From contig NZ_FNZU01000002.1 of assembly GCF_900109325.1 (NCBI RefSeq), positions 124,001-188,000 of the forward strand: a stretch of 64,000 bases of DNA. The letters are read 5' to 3'. The position numbers and the translations under genes were made by a program. This stretch comes from Alkalibacterium pelagium. Lineage in GTDB: Bacteria > Bacillota > Bacilli > Lactobacillales > Carnobacteriaceae_A. Under the pieces are notes generated by a model that worked only from the letters and a program-made list of their open reading frames with translations, was not told where the DNA came from and ran no database searches. This document shows, piece by piece, positions 28,628 to 36,709 of the stretch; the stretch's first letter is position 1, and each line of letters starts with the position of its first letter.

Positions 28628-29008
28628 TCAGTCTTCTGAAAAAAGATCAGATTTATTCTGTTTGATCTGATACTTATTTATCACTCCAATTAGTCTTGAC
28701 TCTTCTTTTACTGATAAAGGAGCTAGTTTTACGCCGTACTTAATGTACCGGTTCTCCTCTCCGCTCTTGCGGACAATGCACCCCTCCAGTTCAAACCATT
28801 CTTCTTCCAGTTCAAATTTAAACGTATATGTCAGAAACTCGGTGACCTTGAATGATTCTCTGCTCACAAAGGACAATCCATTACCACTAATATTGCTGAG
28901 TGTTACTTTATAAATTCTATCTTCCTTTGCCGGTAGGATCATCGTCGCTTCTTTGAACCCACTGATCCGGCAGCGGAAGAACTTCCTTCTATTACTAATC
29001 ATCTGCAT
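28628..29008 (-). CDS. PilZ domain protein
   Basis: A 126-aa single-domain PilZ protein. It has the two c-di-GMP binding motifs: RxxxR as RRKFFR (7-12) and the D/NxSxxG-like NISGNGLSF (about 38-46). PilZ proteins change partner activity on binding c-di-GMP. No GGDEF or EAL protein, flagellar gene or cellulose gene is in the window, so the output is unknown. It lies between thiN and rpmB, where Bacillus has spoVM. A second ATG two codons in is an alternative start. Confidence 0.82.
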   Translation of the reverse strand: MQMISNRRKFFRCRISGFKEATMILPAKEDRIYKVTLSNISGNGLSFVSRESFKVTEFLTYTFKFELEEEWFELEGCIVRKSGEENRYIKYGVKLAPLSVKEESRLIGVINKYQIKQNKSDLFSED

Positions 29009-29203
29009 ACCTCTATTCGCTATGTAAAAGCTTAATTTGTTATGGTATCAATTATTATATTCCTATATTAACATATCTTAGAGCGGTCTATACTATAAAT
29101 TTTAACTATAGGCATATCATCTGCTGTCTTCAGTATGGTGTTCAGACAACTAATTTTAAGATGGGATAGGATTTTCACTATTATCCTTTCGCTCACCTGA
29201 TTC
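29009..29203. other. Intergenic region upstream of the PilZ gene
   Basis: About 195 AT-rich bases between the thiN terminator and the PilZ start. A minus-strand TATAAT is present about 45 bases upstream of the gene, without a convincing -35. I see no gene or RNA structure here. Confidence 0.4.
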
Positions 29204-29274
29204 TTTTGACTAAAAAAGCAATGAGTGCTCTCACCACTTTTGGAGAGGTCTCATTGCTTTTCGTTCAGTCAAAG
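29203..29274 (-). terminator. Terminator of the gmk-to-thiN gene group
   Basis: A long nested hairpin: outer TTTGACT / AGTCAAA, middle AAAAGCAATGAG / CTCATTGCTTTT (29214-29225 with 29250-29261), inner CTCTC / GAGAG. On the minus strand the middle stem is followed by six Ts. It lies about 55 bases past thiN. Confidence 0.85.
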
Positions 29275-29329
29275 TTTAGCCATCTGGATTTATTAGCATT
29301 CCTGAAATCATAATCTGATATAAATATAT

Positions 29330-29974
29330 TCAATCTCTACTTTGAACAAAAGCTATTATACCCGACTTAAAGGACAGGTTTGCAGTTGCTGCCACGAACT
29401 CATTACTAATCAGAGCTGCTGGGTAGTCATAATCTGCTCCATCGAGCTGATACTTGAACCCCTGACCAAGAGACAGGAGCTTGACCTGAGTCATCCCGAT
29501 AACCGAGCAGTAGGTTTTATTCTGCTCTTTAACCACTTTGTGTACACCGGGCCGATAATACTTTATGCTGTTAGTCTGATTGACAAACTCTATTTTTTCT
29601 AGGATGTTGTGGAATCTAGGCTGCAATGGAATCATAAGAATGCTCATCAGATGATCCAGACGCCCACCTGACCAGCCATAGACAATCACTTTTTCTGAGT
29701 CAAAATGCTTCATGACATAGATCAGACTAAGCTCTGCATCCGTATCTTCTTTATCAGGATCCACTTCAATATATGATCCAACACGTTCTTTTATCTTCTG
29801 CTTTTCCATCTCTGAAATCGAATCGAAATCGCCCAGAACCAGATCTGGTCTGTACCCATTTTCAGTTAGATAAAATGCTCCTCTGTCCACTCCGATGTAG
29901 CGATCCTGTGGGTTCTTTGGTGGCCAGACTCTTTGATCATCCGGGCTGCCCAGCATAATATGGACCGTACTCAT
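29330..29974 (-). CDS. thiN: Thiamine pyrophosphokinase
   Basis: A 214-aa enzyme that makes TPP from thiamine and ATP. Family motifs are IGVDRGAFYL, DLVLGDFDS, DPDKEDTDAELSL (Mg/ATP acidic cluster) and YGWSGGRLDHL. The C-terminal part is the thiamine-binding beta domain. It directly follows rpe. Together with the riboswitch-controlled ThiT importer at 58.7 kb it forms a salvage route from outside thiamine to TPP. The TPP product is the ligand that shuts thiT. Confidence 0.95.
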   Translation of the reverse strand: MSTVHIMLGSPDDQRVWPPKNPQDRYIGVDRGAFYLTENGYRPDLVLGDFDSISEMEKQKIKERVGSYIEVDPDKEDTDAELSLIYVMKHFDSEKVIVYGWSGGRLDHLMSILMIPLQPRFHNILEKIEFVNQTNSIKYYRPGVHKVVKEQNKTYCSVIGMTQVKLLSLGQGFKYQLDGADYDYPAALISNEFVAATANLSFKSGIIAFVQSRD

Positions 29975-30628
29975 CTAATTCACCGACTGTTTCAGATTGG
30001 TGATCTGCTGCCCAGCATCACTCGCCCCATAGACATAAGAGCCGGCTACTAATACAGTAGCGCCTGCTTCTATACAGACTTTTGCAGTCTCGTCGTTTAT
30101 TCCGCCGTCAACTTCTATTTCATAGGAGTAGCCATGTTTTTCTTTCAGAGCAGCCAGCTGTTCGATTTTACTGACTGTTTCTTTAATAAATGACTGTCCT
30201 CCAAATCCAGGATTAACTGTCATGACAAGGACGAGATCTGTCATGTGCAGACTGTCAGCTATCATGGAGACGGGTGTGGCTGGATTGATCACGAGGCCGG
30301 CTTTAACATCAGCCGTTCGGATCATCTGAAGTGCTCGGTGAAGATGGACCGTGCTTTCAGCATGGATCGAGATAATATCTGCTCCAGCCTCTGCAAAATC
30401 ATTGATATAATTCTCGGGGTTTTCCACCATCAGATGGCAGTCAAGAGGCAACTGGGTGTGTGGTCGAACAGATTTGACTATCGGTACACCAAAGGACAGG
30501 TTTGGTACAAAATGCCCGTCCATTGTATCGATATGAATCCAGTCTGCTCCCCCATTTTCGACTTTCTGAATCTCATTCTTCAGATTCGCAAAATCTGCAC
30601 TAAGAATCGATGGCGCTATTTTTACCAT
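29975..30628 (-). CDS. rpe: Ribulose-phosphate 3-epimerase
   Basis: A 217-aa TIM-barrel enzyme that interconverts ribulose-5-phosphate and xylulose-5-phosphate in the pentose phosphate pathway. Motifs are APSILSADFANL (5-16), IDTMDGHFVPNLSFG with metal residues, DCHLMVENPE, VMTVNPGFGGQ and VDGGIN. The ATG overlaps the rsgA stop by one base, and the stop abuts thiN, so the three are translationally linked. The order rsgA-rpe-thiN is shared with Bacillus. Confidence 0.96.
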   Translation of the reverse strand: MVKIAPSILSADFANLKNEIQKVENGGADWIHIDTMDGHFVPNLSFGVPIVKSVRPHTQLPLDCHLMVENPENYINDFAEAGADIISIHAESTVHLHRALQMIRTADVKAGLVINPATPVSMIADSLHMTDLVLVMTVNPGFGGQSFIKETVSKIEQLAALKEKHGYSYEIEVDGGINDETAKVCIEAGATVLVAGSYVYGASDAGQQITNLKQSVN

Positions 30629-31542
30629 TATTTTCCCCTCTTCTTTCCATAACGTGGTTTTCTGTTCTGTATTTCTTCAATAAGAGACAGATAATTATCG
30701 TATCGAAATGCTGCTATCGCTTGTTCTTCAACAGCCTTCTTGACGGCACAATTTGGTTCATTCTGGTGTATACATCCACTGAACCGACAGTCTTTTCCTT
30801 TTTCCCATATTTCAGGAAAACAGGCTGACAGATCCTTCGCATCCAGCTCATCAAACTGAATTGCACTGAATCCAGGTGTATCTGCGATCAGACCTCCGAG
30901 CAAAGGCACCAGCTCAACATGTCTTGTCGTATGCTTTCCTCTTCCAAGTGATTTGGATGTCTCACCGATCTTTAGTTTAAGCTCCGGGTCAAGACTGTTC
31001 AGCAGAGTAGATTTACCTGCTCCGGACTGACCCATGAACACAGCCAGCTTATCTTTGACCAGATCTCCAAATCGCTCCTGCAGTGTGGCTGGACTTACTT
31101 GTTCATGTTGATCCGGCAAAATTACTTTATATCCGATCGCAGTATAAATCTCAGCAAGATTCTCCGCAGAGTCATATTCTTCCTCTGTGGTCAGGTCTGT
31201 CTTTGTAATGTATATGACCGGTCTTATATGATGCTGCTCAAGAGATACAAGATAACGGTCAAGAAGAGATGTGGAAAAATCCGGATCCTTGACCGACATG
31301 ATGACAAAACCAAGGTCCACATTGGCAACGGACGGACGCGACAGTTCATTTTCTCTCGGCATGATTTCTTCAAGTGTTCCTTCTTTATCTGTCTCAAATG
31401 TAAACTTCACTTTATCACCAACGAGAGGTGTTTCATTTCTCTTCCTGAAAATTCCTCTAGGGCGAGTCTGATAGACATCTTTTTCAGGTGTCTGGATATA
31501 ATAGAAACCGCTGAGTGCTTTTATGATTCGTCCTTCGCGCAA
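30628..31542 (-). CDS. rsgA: Ribosome small subunit GTPase RsgA
   Basis: A 304-aa circularly permuted GTPase that helps late 30S maturation. An N-terminal OB fold comes first. The permuted GTPase motifs are ITKTDL (G4), GQSGAGKSTLLNSL (G1) and DTPGFS (G3). The C-terminal zinc knuckle is CRFSGCIHQNEPNC. It follows prkC by 14 bases, as in Bacillus, where the kinase can phosphorylate this GTPase. Confidence 0.95.
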   Translation of the reverse strand: MREGRIIKALSGFYYIQTPEKDVYQTRPRGIFRKRNETPLVGDKVKFTFETDKEGTLEEIMPRENELSRPSVANVDLGFVIMSVKDPDFSTSLLDRYLVSLEQHHIRPVIYITKTDLTTEEEYDSAENLAEIYTAIGYKVILPDQHEQVSPATLQERFGDLVKDKLAVFMGQSGAGKSTLLNSLDPELKLKIGETSKSLGRGKHTTRHVELVPLLGGLIADTPGFSAIQFDELDAKDLSACFPEIWEKGKDCRFSGCIHQNEPNCAVKKAVEEQAIAAFRYDNYLSLIEEIQNRKPRYGKKRGK

Positions 31543-31556
31543 GTAGTTTCCTCCTT

Positions 31557-33569
31557 TTAATCGTTCGGGCTTATCCCTGTTTCTTCTCTAATGACTTCTC
31601 CGTCTCTGACAATTCTGAAACTGGCTGTCTGTCCTTCTTCCACTACAAATGTAATGATTTCTGGTGTGTCTTCATAAATATCAAACGCTCGGTAGACATC
31701 GTCAAAAGAATTTTCAGCATCTTCGACATAGATCTCGATCGCATTAGGGGTCAACCCTTCCTCTGATTCTCCGTTTTCATTATCTTCTTCATTTTCTTCA
31801 TCCCCATCATTTTCTGCCTCTTCTCCTGACTCACTGAGGTACTCAATGATGATGCCTCTGTCAAACGTAACATATTCAGGTTCTTCAGGTCCGGTTGAAA
31901 AGACAACTGAGATTCTAGATCCCGGATATACCGTTGTTCCCGGCTCAGGAGACTGTCGTGCGACCTGCCCTTCAGGAATCGTATCGTGCGGTTCATTGGT
32001 AATAGTTACTGAAAGGTTCAGATCATTGGCATAATCTTCTACACCCACAGAAGAATAACCAATCAAGCGTCTAAGAGTAAAGCCTTCCGGACCGCTGCTT
32101 ACTTCTAGGATGATCGTCGATTCACTTGGCACTACTTCTTCGCCGGCAGGTATACTTTGGGAGACGACATTCCCTTCAGATATATCATTACTGAATACGT
32201 CTTCTCTTTCTACCGTGAAGCCCATATCTGTCAGTTCAGCTCTCGCATCCTCATATGAGACATTTTCATAATCTTCAAGGGTGATCATCTCTTCCCCCAG
32301 GCTGACATACAGGTTAACTGAAGCAGATTCTCGGAGTACTGCATCAGGTGACGGATTTGTACGGATTATTCTACCTGCTTCCACATCACTGCTGTTCTGC
32401 TCAACGATATCTCCCACCTGCAGATTCAGTTCTTCCAGTTCTTCTTCGGCCTCTTCAAGCGTTAGGCCAGCCAGATCCGGTACACTCACCTCTCTTGGAC
32501 GTGTCATACTGAAGACCAGAAGAGAGCCGATCAGCATCAAAAGAAGAATAATGATGAACAGCAAGCCTTTCCTTCTCCGTTTTCTCTTCTTGTCTTTATT
32601 AGGTTCGGGTGCAGCTTTATCCGGCTCTTCAGCTGGTTTCTGCTCAGCTGAAGGTGCTTCCGTTTTATCCGGCCTGATTTTAACCGGTTCGATCATCCGT
32701 GTTTCATCGTCATGTCCAGATACGGGCGCAAATTTCTGTTCATCTGCCCGTGTTTCTGACAAGGATGTTTCTAGATCCTTCTTCATCTCTGCCACAGACC
32801 GGTATCGGTCACCCGGTTCCTTAGCTGTGGCTTTCAGAACCACATTTTCGAGAGCCTGCGGAAGTGAAGAGTCATTTTCTTTTAATGATGGCATATCATT
32901 CTGGAAATGCTTCAAGGCAATCGATACAGGAGATTCCCCATCGAATGGCACACGGCCAGAGAGCAGTTCATAAAGAAGGATTCCCAGTGAATAGATATCC
33001 GACTGTTTCGTTGCCATACTTCCTCTCGCCTGCTCTGGGGAGATATAGTGAACGGATCCCAGCAGCGAGTTAGTTTGAGTGATGGAATTTTCTGACAATG
33101 CCACTGCGATTCCAAAATCTGTTATTTTAACCTTTTCATTGTGATCAATAAGAATATTCTGCGGTTTAAGGTCTCTATGGATGATATTATGATTATGCGC
33201 ATATTCCACAGCATTCAAAATCTGAGACATGATCTCAATTGTTTTCTTATAAGGAATTGGATGGTTCTGGCGAATAAATTCCTTCAAATCGTATCCTTCC
33301 ACATATTCCATGACGATATAGGGTGTATCGTCTTCCCCTACATCGACCACATTGACAATATTCGGGTGGGTCAGTTCAGTTGTAGAAAGGGCTTCTCTCT
33401 TGAAGCGTCTGATACTGGCTTCGTCATTATGAAAATTATAGGCCATCAGTTTAACGGCCACATGTCTTTCAAGAATAAGATCTTCTGCCAGGTATACTTG
33501 AGCCATACCTCCGGATCCTATTTCTCTTATTATCTTATATCTGTTGCTTATTCTTTCTCCGGGAATCAC
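31557..33569 (-). CDS. prkC: Membrane Ser/Thr protein kinase with PASTA repeats (PrkC/StkP)
   Basis: A 670-aa Hanks-type kinase that senses the cell wall. The cytoplasmic kinase domain (1-270) has Gly loop GSGGMAQVYLAE, Lys in VAVKLM, catalytic HRDLKPQNI and DFG in ITDFGIA. A basic run and one transmembrane helix (about 338-358) follow. Outside are three PASTA-like repeats (about 360-575) and a C-terminal domain. A very acidic low-complexity stretch lies at about 576-603, between PASTA 3 and the end domain. The GTG start directly follows the prpC stop, so kinase and phosphatase are coupled. Confidence 0.95.
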   Translation of the reverse strand: MIPGERISNRYKIIREIGSGGMAQVYLAEDLILERHVAVKLMAYNFHNDEASIRRFKREALSTTELTHPNIVNVVDVGEDDTPYIVMEYVEGYDLKEFIRQNHPIPYKKTIEIMSQILNAVEYAHNHNIIHRDLKPQNILIDHNEKVKITDFGIAVALSENSITQTNSLLGSVHYISPEQARGSMATKQSDIYSLGILLYELLSGRVPFDGESPVSIALKHFQNDMPSLKENDSSLPQALENVVLKATAKEPGDRYRSVAEMKKDLETSLSETRADEQKFAPVSGHDDETRMIEPVKIRPDKTEAPSAEQKPAEEPDKAAPEPNKDKKRKRRRKGLLFIIILLLMLIGSLLVFSMTRPREVSVPDLAGLTLEEAEEELEELNLQVGDIVEQNSSDVEAGRIIRTNPSPDAVLRESASVNLYVSLGEEMITLEDYENVSYEDARAELTDMGFTVEREDVFSNDISEGNVVSQSIPAGEEVVPSESTIILEVSSGPEGFTLRRLIGYSSVGVEDYANDLNLSVTITNEPHDTIPEGQVARQSPEPGTTVYPGSRISVVFSTGPEEPEYVTFDRGIIIEYLSESGEEAENDGDEENEEDNENGESEEGLTPNAIEIYVEDAENSFDDVYRAFDIYEDTPEIITFVVEEGQTASFRIVRDGEVIREETGISPND

Positions 33570-34328
33570 TTACGCTCCCCTCCTAACATTCAGCGACTGT
33601 TCAGTCAGATCGATCAGGCAGACGGTTATATTATCTGTCGATCCATTTTTAAGTGAAGCAGCAATCAAAGCTTCGGCTTTACTGCTTAAACTCAGTTCAT
33701 TTTGCACGATGTTGTTCATCTCTTTCCTGTCGACCCCATTGGACAGCCCATCTGAGCAGAGCAGGATCAACTGTGTCTCTTCTATTTTCAGTTCAAAAAA
33801 ATCAATCATTACTTTATCAAATACTCCAAGCGAGCGTGTCAGGGTATGTCTCTGATGATGAGTCCTTGCTTCTTCCTCCGTAATCTCACCGCTCATACGG
33901 AGTTCGTTGGCAAATGAATGATCGACTGTGATCTGACACATATCACCATTAGCATTCAACTGGTAAGCTCTACTGTCGCCGATATTCCCTATTACAATCG
34001 TTTCATCTATAAACGCTGCAGTAACAAGGGTGGTACCCATCCCCTGAAGATCATTGTAAGTTCTGGCTACCCTGTAGATCCGCTTATTCTCTATATTTAT
34101 CTGCCTGTCAAGCCATTCCTTTACATCAGAAGACCTTGAAAAAGACGTTTCTTTCCATCGGTGTCCCAGCTGCATGACAGCCATCTCGCTGGCGATATCT
34201 CCCGCCTTGTGTCCACCCATGCCGTCACATAAAATAGCCAGCAGCTGATCGGCCTGGTTGTAAAAGAGTTCGACAAAATCCTGATTAGTCGTTCTCATTC
34301 CAATATGTGTTTTCTTATAAGTATTCAG
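33570..34328 (-). CDS. prpC: PP2C-family protein phosphatase (PrpC/Stp), likely CTG start
   Basis: A metal-dependent Ser/Thr phosphatase that reverses PrkC phosphorylation. Motifs are RTTNQD near the start, LCDGMGGHKAGDIAS, GMGTTLV, IGNIGDSRAYQL, TVDHSF and LCSDGLSN, then DNITVCLI. The first ATG (34298) begins inside the conserved TNQD region and has no good ribosome site. A CTG at 34328 lies 9 bases after GGAG. It adds MNTYKKTHIG (CTG read as Met), which aligns with streptococcal PhpP N-termini. I therefore place the start at CTG; the shorter form is the fallback. Length is 252 aa. Confidence 0.9.
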   Translation of the reverse strand: MNTYKKTHIGMRTTNQDFVELFYNQADQLLAILCDGMGGHKAGDIASEMAVMQLGHRWKETSFSRSSDVKEWLDRQINIENKRIYRVARTYNDLQGMGTTLVTAAFIDETIVIGNIGDSRAYQLNANGDMCQITVDHSFANELRMSGEITEEEARTHHQRHTLTRSLGVFDKVMIDFFELKIEETQLILLCSDGLSNGVDRKEMNNIVQNELSLSSKAEALIAASLKNGSTDNITVCLIDLTEQSLNVRRGA

Positions 34329-34391
34329 ATTGTATCACTCCATATTTTCCTATGTAAATCACCGACCATAACCCTATGATCAGTGAGCAAA

Positions 34392-35753
34392 TTATACTGA
34401 TTGTGTCTTTCTTAAAGAGGCGATGAAAAAACCGTCAGTATGATACCGATGTGGATACAGATGAAGAAAGCCATCATCAGATAGTTTGATGTCGGTGTTC
34501 TTTCTGTAAACCGGTTCGATTTCAAATGATGGCTGTTCCGAGAGAAAAGCTTTTACTACATCATCATTTTCTTTTCTAGTAATTGTGCAAGTACTGTAAA
34601 CTAGTCGTCCACCTTTTTTCAGAAGCGGAGCGACAGAAGTAAGAATTTCCAGCTGGACTTTCTGCAGAGCGTGTATATCTGACAGTTTTTTCTGGTAGCG
34701 GATATCCGGTTTCCTTCTCATAAGACCTAGACCTGAACATGGGGCATCGATTAGTATCTTGTCGAATGACTCGTGTTCAAATGTTTCAGCGGCTTTTCTC
34801 GCATCCATGGCATTCGTTATTATTATATCAGCAAATCCCAGGCGATCCGCATTTTCTCTTATTTTTCTTATTTTTTTCTCATGGAGATCAAGAGCGGTCA
34901 CCTGTCCGCCTTTGTTCTTATCCAGATAAGTGGCAATGTGGGTGGTTTTCCCCCCTGGTGCTGCACAGGCGTCCAGAACAGCATCCCCAGCTTCAACTTG
35001 CAGTGCTTCAGCAACGAGCATGGAACTTTCGTCCTGTATCGTGATGATTCCATCCTTAAATAAGGACGAGTGCACAGGCAGACCGCGCAGGCAGATCAGT
35101 CCGTTGTCAGACACTTTGCTCTTTTCAGTTTCAAATCCTTCCAGTTCCAGCTGCTTCTGGACAGCCTCCACAGACTTGAGTGTCGTGTTGACCCTTAAAC
35201 TCAAGCGGGCCTTGTCAGATAAGGAATCGAGGATCTTTTCTGTCTCTTCCATTCCAACTTCTTCTGATAGAAGCGTAACGATCCACTCAGGGTAACTGTA
35301 CTTAATGGACAATTTGTTTATCGGATCACTGATGTCGTCGACTGAACGTACCCCTTTGCGCTCAATAGCACGGAGCACGCCGTTGACAAACCCTGAGATC
35401 CCCCTATTTCCTATGATCTTAGCAATATTAACAGCTTCATTCACTATCGCATGTATAGGTACTTTATCGAGAAGTGTGATCTGGTATAAGGATACACGCA
35501 GCAGCTGCATGACCCATCCATCTATTTTCTTCTGCTTTCTGATAAATGGATCCAGTTGATAGTCCAGTTTCAGCTTATTCTGAATGACACCATATACCAG
35601 CTCAGTCAGAAAACGCGTGTCTTCTGGGGACAGCTGGTTCTGTCTGAGTACATCGTTCAGCACAATATTGCTGAAAGCCTGACTGGCTTCAACCTTGTCT
35701 AAAATCTCGACAGCCAGATACCGGCTGCTTTGCTTTATCTTCTTATTACTCAA
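34392..35753 (-). CDS. rsmB: 16S rRNA (cytosine-967-C5)-methyltransferase RsmB
   Basis: A 453-aa SAM-dependent enzyme that methylates C967 of 16S rRNA. An N-terminal NusB-like RNA-binding domain (about 1-140) is followed by the methyltransferase. Motif I is LDACAAPGGKTTHIA, the two cysteines are in IDAPCSGLG and YSTCTITRKEND, and the substrate region is GLMRRKPDIR. It overlaps the end of fmt by 8 bases. Confidence 0.95.
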   Translation of the reverse strand: MSNKKIKQSSRYLAVEILDKVEASQAFSNIVLNDVLRQNQLSPEDTRFLTELVYGVIQNKLKLDYQLDPFIRKQKKIDGWVMQLLRVSLYQITLLDKVPIHAIVNEAVNIAKIIGNRGISGFVNGVLRAIERKGVRSVDDISDPINKLSIKYSYPEWIVTLLSEEVGMEETEKILDSLSDKARLSLRVNTTLKSVEAVQKQLELEGFETEKSKVSDNGLICLRGLPVHSSLFKDGIITIQDESSMLVAEALQVEAGDAVLDACAAPGGKTTHIATYLDKNKGGQVTALDLHEKKIRKIRENADRLGFADIIITNAMDARKAAETFEHESFDKILIDAPCSGLGLMRRKPDIRYQKKLSDIHALQKVQLEILTSVAPLLKKGGRLVYSTCTITRKENDDVVKAFLSEQPSFEIEPVYRKNTDIKLSDDGFLHLYPHRYHTDGFFIASLRKTQSV

Positions 35754-36690
35754 ATCGTTCCCCTTCTTCTAAGTGGTTGACTGCTCCCGGCAGATAGTCT
35801 TCTATCGTCATTTTAGGCTTACCGAATGGCTGAACTTCTTTAAGAGACAAGACCGTCTGCTCTCCGCACTGTACCTGCATCTCATCTTTCGTCAGCCTGA
35901 CTATCGTCCCAGGAGCTTTATCCGATGATCTGTCGACTGCTTCTGCCAGCCAGATCTTAAATCGCTGACCATTCAGCAAAGCATACGCTCCTGGAAAAGG
36001 ATTCATTCCACGAACTTTATAAGCGATCGTTTCAGCTCGCTTTTCCCAGTCGATTTTTTCTTCTTCTCTTGAAATCATGGGTGAAAAGGTTACTTCAGCC
36101 AGGTCCTGTTTTTCAGGCGTATGTGTACCTGAAAAAATATCCGGCAAAGTGTCGAGAAGAAGATCTCTGCCGACTAGACTCAATTTATCAAAAAGCGTTC
36201 CAACAGTATCTTCCGGTTCGATTGTCAGTGATCTTTGGGAAATGATGTCCCCTGCATCCATTTCCTTTTCCATGTACATGATTGTTACACCTGTTTCATT
36301 ATCCCCATTGATCAGGGCATAATGAATAGGCGCCGCACCTCTGTACTTAGGCAGGAGAGACGCATGGACATTGATTGCCTTATATTTTGGGGCTTTCAGC
36401 ATTTTTGTCGGCACATACTGTCCATAGGCGGCTGTAACGATGATATCGGGATCAAGTGCAAGAATCTGATCCAATTCCTCAGATCCGGATAACTTCTCCG
36501 GCTGGAATACAGCAATGTCATGTTCACGTGCTTTCTTTTTAACAGGTGGCGGGGTCATCACTTTTTTACGCCCGACTTTACGGTCAGGCTGAGTGACGAC
36601 TCCAATTACCTCGTAATCTTCTTCCTGAATAAGTGCTTCCAGTATCGGCACTGAAAATTCTGGTGTACCCATAAATACGATTTTATACAT
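35746..36690 (-). CDS. fmt: Methionyl-tRNA formyltransferase
   Basis: A 314-aa enzyme that formylates initiator Met-tRNA with 10-formyl-THF. Motifs are FMGTPEFSVPILEAL at the start, VHASLLPKYRGAAPIHYAL with catalytic residues, and the GVTIMYMEKEMDAGDI segment; the C-terminal OB domain begins near residue 208. It sits between priA and rsmB as in Bacillus, but the peptide deformylase gene usually found just upstream (def) is missing here. Confidence 0.96.
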   Translation of the reverse strand: MYKIVFMGTPEFSVPILEALIQEEDYEVIGVVTQPDRKVGRKKVMTPPPVKKKAREHDIAVFQPEKLSGSEELDQILALDPDIIVTAAYGQYVPTKMLKAPKYKAINVHASLLPKYRGAAPIHYALINGDNETGVTIMYMEKEMDAGDIISQRSLTIEPEDTVGTLFDKLSLVGRDLLLDTLPDIFSGTHTPEKQDLAEVTFSPMISREEEKIDWEKRAETIAYKVRGMNPFPGAYALLNGQRFKIWLAEAVDRSSDKAPGTIVRLTKDEMQVQCGEQTVLSLKEVQPFGKPKMTIEDYLPGAVNHLEEGERFE

Positions 36691-36709
36691 AGGGTAAGCC
36701 CCTTTCTTT

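Noticed and set aside
32281-32973. 230-aa open frame on the plus strand inside prkC
   Set aside because: Low-complexity Ser-rich product, fully antisense to a well supported kinase gene; no ribosome site.
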